This document shows positions 56,642 to 64,000 of a DNA stretch of 64,000 nt, one piece after another. Position 1 is the stretch's first letter, and the number at the start of each line of letters is the position of its first letter. Origin of the DNA: Geobacter sp. (GTDB lineage: Bacteria > Desulfobacterota > Desulfuromonadia > Geobacterales > Geobacteraceae); NCBI GenBank assembly GCA_003314535.1, contig POSG01000003.1:124001-188000 (forward strand), given 5' to 3'. The position numbers and the translations under genes were made by a program. Below the pieces are notes generated by a model, which worked only from the letters and a program-made list of their open reading frames with translations, was not told where the DNA came from and made no database searches.

Positions 56642-57877
56642 ATGGAAACAACCGCTCTGGCTCCAAAATGGGGAACGTTTGCCAGGCTGACGCTCCGCGC
56701 GCTTCGATACCGGAACTACCGGTTGTACGCAGGCGGCCAGAGCCTGTCACTGGTGGGAACCTGGATGCAGCACACCGCCATGGGCTGGCTTGTCTACCGG
56801 CTCACGGGATCAGCGTTCCTGCTTGGAGTCGTGGGATTTTCCGGCCAGATATTCTCTTTCCTGCTGGCGCCGTTCGGCGGGGTCCTGGCGGACAGGATCG
56901 ACCGCCGCCGCCTCCTCCTCTGGACCCAGTCCCTGGCCGCCCTTCAAGCCGCCATCCTTGCCTTGCTGGTTTTCAACGGTGTCATCAGAGTATGGCACAT
57001 CGTGGCCCTGAGCTGCTTTCTCGGGATAGTCACCTCGATTGACGCCCCTTCGCGCCACTCGTTCATCGCCGACCTGGTCGACGACCGGGAAGACCTCGTC
57101 AATGCGGTAGCACTCAACGCATCCATTTTCCATGGAGCGCGTCTCGTCGGCCCGGCACTGGCAGGCCTGCTCCTCAGGTGGACCGACGAAGGCGTCTGCT
57201 TTTTCCTCAATGCTGCAAGCTTCCTGGCAGTCATCCTCGCCCTCGCGGCCATACGCCCGAATTACTGCCTGTTGAGCAGAGCACAGCGCCCGGTTGTCGA
57301 GGACTTCATGGAATCCGTCGCTTACGTGAAGCGCAACCACCTGATCAACCCGGTCATCATGCTCATTGCGCTGGTGGGCCTGTTCGGCATGTCCCCTACG
57401 ATTCTCATGCCGGTCTTCGCGCGCGAGTACCTCCATGCGGGCCCCGGGACCCTGGGCGCTCTCCTTACCGCTTCCGGAATCGGAGCGTTTGCCGCGACAA
57501 TCTTCCTCGCATCCAGAAAAAGCCCTTCGCAATTGCGGAGGGTCATCCGCGGCGCTGTAATCCTTTTTCCAGCGTCCATGACGGTATTTGCCGTCTCGCA
57601 GGCCCTGTGGCTGTCACTGACATGCCTCTTCCTGTCGGGATTCGGCGTTGTTTGCCAGGTTGCCGGCGGAAACGCTTCGATTCAGCTGGATGTGGAAGAG
57701 AACAAGAGAGGAAGGGTCATGGGCCTCGTCAACACGGCATTTCTCGGCATGGCGCCGTTCGGCAGCCTCATAACGGGATATCTGGCCCTGGAAATCGGCG
57801 CACGATGCACGGTGATCGCCGAAACCCTCGTCCTGTTCGCCTGCTCGCTCTACCTTGTCAGGAAACTCACCTACTGA
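56642..57877 (+). CDS. Major facilitator superfamily transporter, EntS/MFS_3 type
   Basis: 411 aa with about 12 membrane helices. FARLTLRALRYRNYRLYAGGQSLSLVGTWMQHTAMGWLVYRLTGSA is the characteristic start of the enterobactin-exporter-like MFS_3 family, and the loop 2-3 motif GVLADRIDRRRLLL is present, as is DAPSRHSFIADLV. It probably exports a small molecule with proton antiport across the inner membrane; the substrate is unknown. No siderophore gene adjoins it. Its start has GGAG 12 nt upstream and follows the 66-aa gene by 33 nt. Confidence 0.9.
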   Translation: METTALAPKWGTFARLTLRALRYRNYRLYAGGQSLSLVGTWMQHTAMGWLVYRLTGSAFLLGVVGFSGQIFSFLLAPFGGVLADRIDRRRLLLWTQSLAALQAAILALLVFNGVIRVWHIVALSCFLGIVTSIDAPSRHSFIADLVDDREDLVNAVALNASIFHGARLVGPALAGLLLRWTDEGVCFFLNAASFLAVILALAAIRPNYCLLSRAQRPVVEDFMESVAYVKRNHLINPVIMLIALVGLFGMSPTILMPVFAREYLHAGPGTLGALLTASGIGAFAATIFLASRKSPSQLRRVIRGAVILFPASMTVFAVSQALWLSLTCLFLSGFGVVCQVAGGNASIQLDVEENKRGRVMGLVNTAFLGMAPFGSLITGYLALEIGARCTVIAETLVLFACSLYLVRKLTY

Positions 57878-57982
57878 CGGCCGGAGAATCCCGGACCGTT
57901 TTGCAGCCCTTTTCAGCCTCAGCCCGGAACCGGCGCCTAAAAAATACGGGACCCATCCAATAATTGAATTCGAACAAAACAA

Positions 57983-58011
57983 TTGACTCTACGCACGTTT
58001 TCCTTTATCAG
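57983..58011 (+). promoter_or_regulatory. Possible promoter for the amino-acid permease gene
   Basis: TTGACT (57983-57988), 17-nt spacer, TATCAG (58006-58011), about 68 nt before the start. Confidence 0.35.
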
Positions 58012-58078
58012 GAATCAACTCACGAACTGAGACAAGTGCACTCTTCATTCCGGCAATATGGAACCATCAAGGAGCGCC

Positions 58079-59509
58079 ATGAGACAGAAACTCGGCCGCA
58101 GGAAATTCCTGGAGCACATCTTTTCCGAACTGGACATCGAAGAGCATCGACTTCACCGATCCCTGACTGCCACAGACCTTACCGTATTGGGGATCGGCGC
58201 CATAATAGGCGTAGGAATCTTCGTCCTGACCGGAGCGGCGGCGGCAAACTACGCCGGACCCGGAGTAGTACTCTCCTTTGTCATTTCCGGGGCTGCCTGC
58301 GCCTTTACCGCATTTTGCTACGCCGAACTGGCTTCATCGATCCCTGTGGCGGGGAGCGCCTATAACTATGCCTACGCGACCATGGGAGAAATGATAGCCT
58401 GGATAATCGGATGGGACCTCATACTGGAATATATTGTGGCTTGCATTGCAATCGCCATCGGATGGTCAGGGTACTTCGTGAACATCCTGAAGGCCGTCGG
58501 AATCAATATCCCGGCGTGGTGCTCCGCAGCCCCGGGCACCGTTCCCGGTGCGGTGATCAACCTGCCCGCAATAATCATAGTGCTCGTCCTCACCGCGCTT
58601 CTGATGGTGGGCATAAAGGAAAGCGCCCGCTTCACAGGCCTCATGGTACTGGTCAAAGCTTTGACCATCCTGGTCTTCATCCTGGTGGGAATTTCCCACG
58701 TTTCTCCGGCCAACTGGCACCCCTTCATGCCATTCGGCATGAAGGGGGTCGTCGCCGGCGCGGCTATCGTATTTTTCGCCTATATCGGATTCGACGCCAT
58801 ATCCACTGCTGCCGAAGAAACCATCAACCCCCAGAGGAACATGCCGATCGGCATTCTGCTTTCCCTTGGAATCTGCACGATTCTTTACATAGTTGTGGCA
58901 GCAATACTGACAGGTATGGTTTCCTATACAAAACTCAACACTCCCGCACCTGTCGCCCAAGCCCTGGTACTTACCGGCTTCCGATGGGGTTCAGCCGTGA
59001 TCTCGGCGGGTGCGGTCGCAGGCATAACCAGCGTGCTCGTGGTGATGCTCATGGGGCAACCACGGATATTCTTCTCCATGTCAAGGGACGGACTGATCTG
59101 GCCCTGGTTTTCCAAGGTCCACCCCCGCTTCCGCACTCCCTATGTTTCACAGATTCTAACCGGGGTGGTAGTTGCCTGCTTTGCCGGATTCATTGACATA
59201 GGCACGGCGGCGGAATTGTGCAACATCGGCACTTTATTCGCTTTTGCCATCGTATGCGGCGGCGTGGTCGTTCTGCGCAGGACCCACCCCGAGTTACGCA
59301 GGTCTTTCCGCTGCCCCATGGTGCCGTGGATCCCCCTGCTGGGTATTTTTTTCTGCGGCTGGCTGATGCTCTCCCTGCCCAAAATCACCTGGTTCCGATT
59401 CGTAGGATGGCTGTTCGCAGGCCTTGTCATATACTTCAGCTACGGTATAAAAAACAGCAGGCTGAACACCCGGGAATCCGGGGCGGGTGACAGTACCGGC
59501 CATCAATAA
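58079..59509 (+). CDS. APC-superfamily amino-acid permease (cationic amino-acid transporter type)
   Basis: 476 aa from ATG 58079, with AAGGAG 4 nt upstream. SLTATDLTVLGIGAIIGVGIFVLTG and AGPGVVLSFVISG in helix 1-2, then YAELASSIPVAGSAYNYAY and AIVFFAYIGFDAISTAAEETINPQRNMPIGIL, are typical of CAT/YfnA-type permeases; 12 to 14 helices. It likely imports an amino acid with protons. It is a single gene here; the substrate cannot be fixed by sequence alone. Confidence 0.93.
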   Translation: MRQKLGRRKFLEHIFSELDIEEHRLHRSLTATDLTVLGIGAIIGVGIFVLTGAAAANYAGPGVVLSFVISGAACAFTAFCYAELASSIPVAGSAYNYAYATMGEMIAWIIGWDLILEYIVACIAIAIGWSGYFVNILKAVGINIPAWCSAAPGTVPGAVINLPAIIIVLVLTALLMVGIKESARFTGLMVLVKALTILVFILVGISHVSPANWHPFMPFGMKGVVAGAAIVFFAYIGFDAISTAAEETINPQRNMPIGILLSLGICTILYIVVAAILTGMVSYTKLNTPAPVAQALVLTGFRWGSAVISAGAVAGITSVLVVMLMGQPRIFFSMSRDGLIWPWFSKVHPRFRTPYVSQILTGVVVACFAGFIDIGTAAELCNIGTLFAFAIVCGGVVVLRRTHPELRRSFRCPMVPWIPLLGIFFCGWLMLSLPKITWFRFVGWLFAGLVIYFSYGIKNSRLNTRESGAGDSTGHQ

Positions 59510-59573
59510 ATATACATGTTGCTAATGAAGCGAAGTTATGTTATCTCAGCATGATCCACCTCGCTGCGTCCCA

Positions 59574-59594
59574 TTCCGGGCTAATGGCCCGGAA
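59574..59594. terminator. Hairpin downstream of the permease gene
   Basis: TTCCGGGC (59574-59581) and GCCCGGAA (59587-59594) form a perfect 8-bp stem with a 5-nt loop. There is no T-run directly after, so termination is uncertain. Confidence 0.35.
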
Positions 59595-59652
59595 GCTGCA
59601 AAATTGCTTTTCTCGCGGCACCATACCGATTGAAAGGAAGGGGGGGGGAAGC

Positions 59653-60465
59653 ATGAGAATCAACAGACACAACCACCAGTTGACGAATGTTCCCCAACGC
59701 GAAACCCCCAACAGGGGCGGAATCATCGAACCCTGTTATCTCGTATTCCATTTCACCGCGGGAGAGAGCATCCAGAGCGCCGTTGACTGGTTTTGCAATC
59801 CGGAGTCCAAGGCATCCGCCCACCTGGTCATAGGTCGTGACGGGCGCATCATCCAGCTCGCCCCCTTCAATGTCAGGACGTGGCATGCGGGCAGGAGCCA
59901 CTGGGAGGGAGTGAGCGGGCTGAATCAATGCTCTATTGGGATCGAGATGGTCAACGCCGGGAGGCTGTCAAAGGTCGGCGGCAGCTACTTTTCGTGGTTC
60001 AATGTCGAATACGCGGAAAATGAAGTGGTCGAAGCGGAGCACAAGTTCGAGAATGCCGCCTCATACTGGCATGCCTATACCGAAAAGCAGTTAGAGTGTG
60101 CCGCGGAACTGGCCGATATGCTCGTAAACACGTACAACCTGAGGGGAATCGTGGGCCATGACGATATCGCGCCGGGGCGCAAATGCGATCCCGGACCGGC
60201 TTTCCCCCTGGAAAAAGTTCGCAGCAGAGCGTTCAACAGGCATGAGCCGAAGGCTATCCCCGTGGAGGATGCATTCAAAAGCACCGGCAATGGCGATGCT
60301 GTCACAGGGAATGACGAATCGGCACCTTCTCCCTTGATGATGGGAATGGCGCTTTCCATCCCCGAAGCAGTGGACCGGAAAAGCAGTGCCGGCGAAGGCA
60401 AAAGGGAACGGGGCAATCTGATGGACTGGCTGAGGGCCGGGAGAAGGGTATTCGGACGGCAATAG
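59653..60465 (+). CDS. N-acetylmuramoyl-L-alanine amidase, AmpD/Amidase_2 type
   Basis: 270 aa from ATG 59653 (GGAAGGGGGGGGGAAG just upstream). The Amidase_2 fold spans about 25-190 with zinc ligands H33 (LVFHFTAG), H169 (GIVGHDDIAPG) and probably D179 (CDPGP), plus ASAHLVIGRDGRIIQL and RTWHAGRSHW. No signal peptide, so it may recycle muropeptides in the cytosol like AmpD or be released otherwise. The C-terminal 70 residues look disordered and end in a basic helix (MDWLRAGRRVFGRQ). Confidence 0.9.
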   Translation: MRINRHNHQLTNVPQRETPNRGGIIEPCYLVFHFTAGESIQSAVDWFCNPESKASAHLVIGRDGRIIQLAPFNVRTWHAGRSHWEGVSGLNQCSIGIEMVNAGRLSKVGGSYFSWFNVEYAENEVVEAEHKFENAASYWHAYTEKQLECAAELADMLVNTYNLRGIVGHDDIAPGRKCDPGPAFPLEKVRSRAFNRHEPKAIPVEDAFKSTGNGDAVTGNDESAPSPLMMGMALSIPEAVDRKSSAGEGKRERGNLMDWLRAGRRVFGRQ

Positions 60466-60500
60466 CCATCGGGGGAAAATCGTGCCCGCCAACCGGCAAC

Positions 60501-60905
60501 TTAATCATTTGCAGCGGACTCGAATTTCTGCAGAGGACTTCCCGCCACCAGCCTGGCGCTGCCTGCGGTTTCATCCCACAGCGTAAGATACCCTTTCCAT
60601 CCCTTGACCTCCAGGAGGTCCTTGATAGTCCGGATGAGAGCTGCATCGGGAAGGTAATGGAACGCGTTATACCCTGAATACCCTCCCGGGGGCACCAGCC
60701 GGTAAGCGCCGAAACCGCGGCTTTCACTCTGTTTCAGCAATCGGGCGCTGCCGTCGGCCCAGCTGTGTTCCTCGAGCCTCGTCCATCCGCAGACCGGGCA
60801 CATTACGCGCCGAGCGCTGTTGTTCGGCCACCCCTCGGTATCGATACGCGCATAACCGAAACCGCACTGCCTGCATGTTTCATGCATGTCGGTAAGCTTC
60901 ACCAT
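60501..60905 (-). CDS. Uncharacterised protein with N-terminal zinc ribbon
   Basis: 134 aa from ATG 60903-60905, 11 nt after a GGAG. Two CxxC knuckles (CRQCGFGYARIDTEGWP ... CPVCGW, residues about 11-38) suggest a zinc ribbon. The rest (FHYLPDAALIRTIKDLLEVKGWKGYLTLWDETAGSARLVAG) is unassigned. Convergent with the amidase gene and 39 nt downstream of the DUF711 gene on the same strand. No function can be offered. Confidence 0.7.
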   Translation of the reverse strand: MVKLTDMHETCRQCGFGYARIDTEGWPNNSARRVMCPVCGWTRLEEHSWADGSARLLKQSESRGFGAYRLVPPGGYSGYNAFHYLPDAALIRTIKDLLEVKGWKGYLTLWDETAGSARLVAGSPLQKFESAAND

Positions 60906-60944
60906 TTGAATCACTTCTCCTTTCCGGCAAGATGCGAACCAGAG

Positions 60945-62306
60945 TCAGTTGGTCAAGGACTGTATGGGCGCCGGAATCCTTCCGCCCCTTGCAATGAAGG
61001 TCTCCGAGCTGAAAGCGTGAACCGGCATGACCGGGGCGCTGCCCAGCAGGCCGCCGAACTCCACCATGTCCCCCACCCCGGTCCCGGGCGCCGGGATGAT
61101 GCGAACCGCCGTGGTTTTCCTGTTGACCATGCCGATGGCCATCTCGTCGGCAATGATGGCGGAAATGGTGGCAGGCGTCGTATCGCCTGGAACGGCGATC
61201 ATGTCCAGCCCCACCGAGCAGACGCTGGTCATGGCTTCCAGCTTGTCCAATGACAGAGAACCCCGTTGAACAGCGCGAATCATGCCCGCGTCCTCGCTCA
61301 CCGGGATGAACGCCCCGCTCAGCCCGCCCACGGAGGACGAAGCCATGGCGCCCCCCTTTTTGACGGCATCGTTGAGCAGAGCCAGCGCAGCGGTGGTGCC
61401 GTGCGTCCCGCAGCTTTCCAGGCCCATGGCCTCCAGGATGGCGGCCACGCTGTCGCCGACTGCCGGTGTGGGCGCCAGGGACAAGTCGAGAACACCGAAC
61501 TGGGCGTTAAGCCTCGCCGCCACCTCCCTGCCGACCATCTCGCCCATGCGGGTAATTTTGAAGGCTGTCTTCTTGATGCATTCCGCAATATCCCCGAGGC
61601 TCGGATCATGCAGGGCACGCACCGCTGAATTGACCACTCCGGGGCCGCTGACGCCAACGTTGATCACGCAGTCCGGTTCGCCGATGCCGTGGAATGCGCC
61701 GGCCATGAAGGGGTTGTCCTCGGGAGCATTGGCAAAGACGACCAGCTTCGCGCAGCCGATCCCGCCTTCATCCCGGGTCAGGTCCGCCGCTTCCTTGACA
61801 ATGCGCCCCATCAGGGCCACGGCGTCCATGTTGATGCCTGCCTTGGTGGTCGCCACGTTGACCGAGGAGCAGACTTTTTTCGTCGAGGCCAGCGCCCGGG
61901 GAATCGAGGTTATCAGCTTGAGGTCGCCTGGCGTCATGCCCTTGTGCACCAGGGCACTGTAGCCGCCGATGAAATCGATCCCCGCCTCGTGCGCGGCCCG
62001 GTCCAGGGTTTCCGCAACGGAAACCAGGTCGTCGGCACGGCAGCTCTCCGCCACGATGGCCACTGGAGTGACCGATATCCGCCTGTTGATGATGGGGATG
62101 CCGAAAAGGCTCTGGATTTCCTCGGTGGTCCGGACCAGGTTCTCGGCGCAGCTCAGGATGCGGCAGTAGACCTGCTCGTTGAATGTCCTGATGTCGGGAT
62201 GGCTGCAGCCGCGCAGGTTGATTCCCATGGTGACCGTCCTTATGTCCAGGTTTTCGTTGGTCACCATTTTGATGGTTTCGAGAATTTCCTCAGGATGTAT
62301 CGGCAT
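60945..62306 (-). CDS. DUF711/PFL-family protein (UPF0210)
   Basis: 453 aa, the usual length. [75 protein letters not shown] and [43 protein letters not shown] are hallmark UPF0210 segments. The fold resembles pyruvate formate-lyase-like barrels, but the catalytic role is unproven. Its gene lies 12 nt downstream of an ACT-domain gene, the standard pairing for this family. Confidence 0.92.
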   Translation of the reverse strand: MPIHPEEILETIKMVTNENLDIRTVTMGINLRGCSHPDIRTFNEQVYCRILSCAENLVRTTEEIQSLFGIPIINRRISVTPVAIVAESCRADDLVSVAETLDRAAHEAGIDFIGGYSALVHKGMTPGDLKLITSIPRALASTKKVCSSVNVATTKAGINMDAVALMGRIVKEAADLTRDEGGIGCAKLVVFANAPEDNPFMAGAFHGIGEPDCVINVGVSGPGVVNSAVRALHDPSLGDIAECIKKTAFKITRMGEMVGREVAARLNAQFGVLDLSLAPTPAVGDSVAAILEAMGLESCGTHGTTAALALLNDAVKKGGAMASSSVGGLSGAFIPVSEDAGMIRAVQRGSLSLDKLEAMTSVCSVGLDMIAVPGDTTPATISAIIADEMAIGMVNRKTTAVRIIPAPGTGVGDMVEFGGLLGSAPVMPVHAFSSETFIARGGRIPAPIQSLTN

Positions 62307-62318
62307 GTATGAGGTCTC

Positions 62319-62597
62319 CTAGATCCGGTGCATGAAGCGGAAAACGTCTTCATGCTGCACTATGACCTGAACGCCCAGTTCTTTGCCGATGGCGGACATG
62401 GCATCCTGGAAGGCAGCCAGGTCGAAGTTCTCGGACTTGACCTCGGCCTGCATGATCATGGTGAAAAGATCCTTCATTATCGTCTGCCTGATGTCGGCGA
62501 TATTTACGTCATGCTCGGCCATGACCCGGCTTATGCCGGCCACTATGCCGACCCGGTCCAGGCCGATGACCGTGATGATGAATCGACTCGAAGACAT
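62319..62597 (-). CDS. ACT-domain regulatory protein (UPF0237)
   Basis: 92 aa from ATG 62595-62597 (AAGAGGTAA upstream). FIITVIGLDRVGIVAGISRVMAEHDVNIADIRQTIMKDLFTMIMQAEV is an ACT domain, a small-ligand sensor fold. UPF0237 proteins nearly always accompany DUF711 proteins and presumably regulate them by binding an amino acid or related ligand. A promoter match lies upstream and the DUF711 gene follows. Confidence 0.92.
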   Translation of the reverse strand: MSSSRFIITVIGLDRVGIVAGISRVMAEHDVNIADIRQTIMKDLFTMIMQAEVKSENFDLAAFQDAMSAIGKELGVQVIVQHEDVFRFMHRI

Positions 62598-62686
62598 TTG
62601 TTTACCTCTTCTTGTGAGATATCTGCAAAAGGGGTACAATCCGCGGGACAGCCCCCCCGTGATGCGCCGTTCCATTCGAAGGATGG

Positions 62687-62716
62687 AGCATAGCATATTC
62701 GGATGTTTTTTCACAA
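62687..62716 (-). promoter_or_regulatory. Promoter for the ACT-DUF711 pair
   Basis: TTGTGA (62711-62716), 18-nt spacer, TATGCT (62687-62692), about 90 nt before the ACT gene start. Confidence 0.4.
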
Positions 62717-62783
62717 GCAGCCGTTCCAAGGGAAGTCACGGTGACCAATTCACCCTGTTGAAGGAGGAAAGGGGGCTTTCCTG

Positions 62784-62812
62784 TTGAGCAATTCGAGGTA
62801 TCATTGTAAAAT
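62784..62812 (+). promoter_or_regulatory. Promoter for the radical SAM gene
   Basis: TTGAGC (62784-62789), 17-nt spacer, TAAAAT (62807-62812), about 60 nt before the ATG at 62874. Confidence 0.45.
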
Positions 62813-62873
62813 CCGTGAAGCGAGGATTTGATGGCACCCGGGAGGAACATACGCCAACCGCTGGAAGGAAAAC

Positions 62874-63833
62874 ATGAACAGAACATTTCGGGACAGATTG
62901 GCAGCAATAAACCCCGCTTACGCAACTTTCGATAGCCTGCAGACCCTGCAGGTCAACATGGGAGACCTGTGCAACCTGAAATGCAGCCACTGCCACGTGG
63001 CGGCATCACCGGCCGGAAAAAGGAACATGGGGAGAGGTGTCGCCGAAAAGATCGTCTCGCTCCTGGAAGGAAAGCGCGGCATCACTCTCGACATCACCGG
63101 CGGATGTCCCGAACTGAACCCACAGTTCACCTACCTGGTGGAGGCAACCGGCCAGATGGGACTGCGGCGTATCGTGCGCAGCAACCTGGCAGTCCTGTCG
63201 GAACCGGGAATGGAGTGGCTTCCGGAGTTCTACCTGGAGCATGGGCTGGTACTCTTCTGCTCCCTTCCCTGCTACTCCGCCGACAATGTGGACAGGCAGC
63301 GGGGGGCGGGCGCCTTCGCCAGGAGCATCCGGGCACTGAAACTCCTGAACAGCCTCGGCTACGGTTCGACCCATGAACTCAACCTGGTCTACAATCCGGG
63401 CGGAGCATACCTGCCCGGTTCCCAGAGCGGGCTCGAGTACGCCTACAAGGCCGAACTGTCAGCAAGGCACGGCGTGAGCTTCAGCAATCTGTACACGATA
63501 ACCAACGCGCCCATCGGCCGGTTCCGCGACCACCTGGAAAAAAAAGGGGCACTGGAAACGTACCTGGACCTGCTGGCAGAGCGTTTCAACCCGGATGCGG
63601 CAGGAGCGATCATGTGCCGGACCCTCATCAGCGTCGACTGGCAGGGCTTTTTGTACAACTGCGATTTCAACCAGGCGCTCGGCATGCCGATCCTCACTCC
63701 GGAAGGGATGCCGCTTACCATCGACAACCTGGAAACCGCCGCACGGTCCGGTACCGGGCTGGCGCTGGGAAGGCACTGTTTCTGCTGTACTGCGGGGGAA
63801 GGCTCAAGCTGTACCGGGTCGCTGGCAGCATAG
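62874..63833 (+). CDS. ArsS-like radical SAM protein (DUF3641 C-terminal domain)
   Basis: 319 aa. The radical SAM cluster CxxxCxxC is C33-C37-C40 (CNLKCSHCHVAASP), followed by LDITGGCPELNPQFTYLVE. The C-terminal DUF3641 portion shows LPCYSADNVDRQRG, LNLVYNPGG, MCRTLISVDWQGFLYNCDFNQ and ends in HCFCCTAGEGSSC. These patterns match ArsS, which is linked to arsenosugar biosynthesis in cyanobacteria; related proteins occur widely without that pathway. No arsM or arsenic gene is nearby. GGAAGG precedes the ATG. Confidence 0.88.
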   Translation: MNRTFRDRLAAINPAYATFDSLQTLQVNMGDLCNLKCSHCHVAASPAGKRNMGRGVAEKIVSLLEGKRGITLDITGGCPELNPQFTYLVEATGQMGLRRIVRSNLAVLSEPGMEWLPEFYLEHGLVLFCSLPCYSADNVDRQRGAGAFARSIRALKLLNSLGYGSTHELNLVYNPGGAYLPGSQSGLEYAYKAELSARHGVSFSNLYTITNAPIGRFRDHLEKKGALETYLDLLAERFNPDAAGAIMCRTLISVDWQGFLYNCDFNQALGMPILTPEGMPLTIDNLETAARSGTGLALGRHCFCCTAGEGSSCTGSLAA

Positions 63834-63870
63834 GACGACAAGAAAACACGGGGAATGGCAATAGCGCACC

Positions 63871-63980
63871 CCCGAAAAATTTCTCCGGGGCCGGAGCGGA
63901 ACTTCCCCGTCACTCGTGATAATCTGTCGACACTTGACTCACTGATCGGAGCTTAAACCGGTTTCAAGCGCTTTCCCGGT
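63871..63980 (-). repeat. Dispersed 110-nt repeat, copy C (inverted)
   Basis: Its reverse complement aligns without gaps over 110 nt with copy A (52971-53080), 21 mismatches by my count, and with copy B over about 85 nt. It starts 37 nt past the ArsS-like stop codon and lies near the window's right edge, so flanking sequence may continue beyond. Confidence 0.85.
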
Positions 63981-64000
63981 TTTCGAGATCTTGCTACTTT

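Noticed and set aside
63774-63833. Selenocysteine in the ArsS-like C-terminus
   Set aside because: All codons at the motif are TGC/TGT cysteine codons; there is no in-frame TGA before the stop.

Overview
The window is bacterial chromosome of roughly 55-60% G+C by eye. Gene content and order point to a Geobacter-like member of the Desulfuromonadia/Geobacterales. The main reasons are a tig-clpP-clpX-lon run next to a hybrid type II secretion/type IV pilus cluster, an rpoD-dnaG block close to a his-murA-hisG-prfA-thyX-rho run, a ferredoxin-dependent 2-oxoacid oxidoreductase, a flavin-dependent thymidylate synthase and a MucR-type regulator. No insertion sequence, prophage or CRISPR array was found. 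The first 50 kb are nearly all minus-strand housekeeping genes; the last 14 kb are accessory, more loosely packed and locally AT-rich.

Layout. 1-4.8 kb: the 5' part of nadC, tRNA-Glu and tRNA-Gln, a four-gene ferredoxin/2-oxoacid oxidoreductase set (ferredoxin, alpha, beta, gamma) and mucR. 4.8-9.2 kb: ctpA, a probable 46-aa gene, an EnvC-like protein, ftsX and ftsE, a periplasmic proteolysis and cell-division unit. 9.2-18.2 kb: a nine-gene secretion cluster (two pseudopilins, a TPR-secretin-cohesin lipoprotein, GspC/PilP-like, PilO, PilN, PilM, GspE, GspF). 18.3-19.2 kb: a glycosyltransferase coupled to a tiny membrane protein. 19.3-26.2 kb: two tRNA clusters, HU, and the Lon/ClpX/ClpP/trigger factor proteostasis block. 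26.2-30.3 kb: rdgB-rph, a DUF4242 protein, an AmiS/UreI-like channel behind a near-consensus sigma-54 promoter, and an rRNA methyltransferase. 30.4-35.4 kb: dispersed repeats, then rpoD, dnaG, cvpA, rpsU. 35.4-41.9 kb: his genes E, F, A, H, B, C, D, G, interrupted by a mobile-looking repeat between hisH and hisB. 41.9-48.9 kb: murA, prmC, prfA, a DUF1385 membrane protein, thyX, rpmE and rho with a leader of about 420 nt.

48.9-64 kb: an HD-GYP variant, a lipoprotein, an HD hydrolase plus nucleoside phosphorylase pair, several unrecognised genes, an Slp lipoprotein, an MFS exporter, an amino-acid permease, an AmpD-like amidase, a DUF711/ACT pair and an ArsS-like radical SAM protein. This part carries three copies of an unexplained dispersed repeat (52971-53080, 56001-56090 and, inverted, 63871-63980). 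Two of the copies align without gaps over 110 nt. At about 56.1-56.3 kb there is also a possible small-RNA transcription unit. The repeat family, the sigma-54-controlled channel and the fused secretin are the observations most worth following. None of them amounts to a demonstrated new system.
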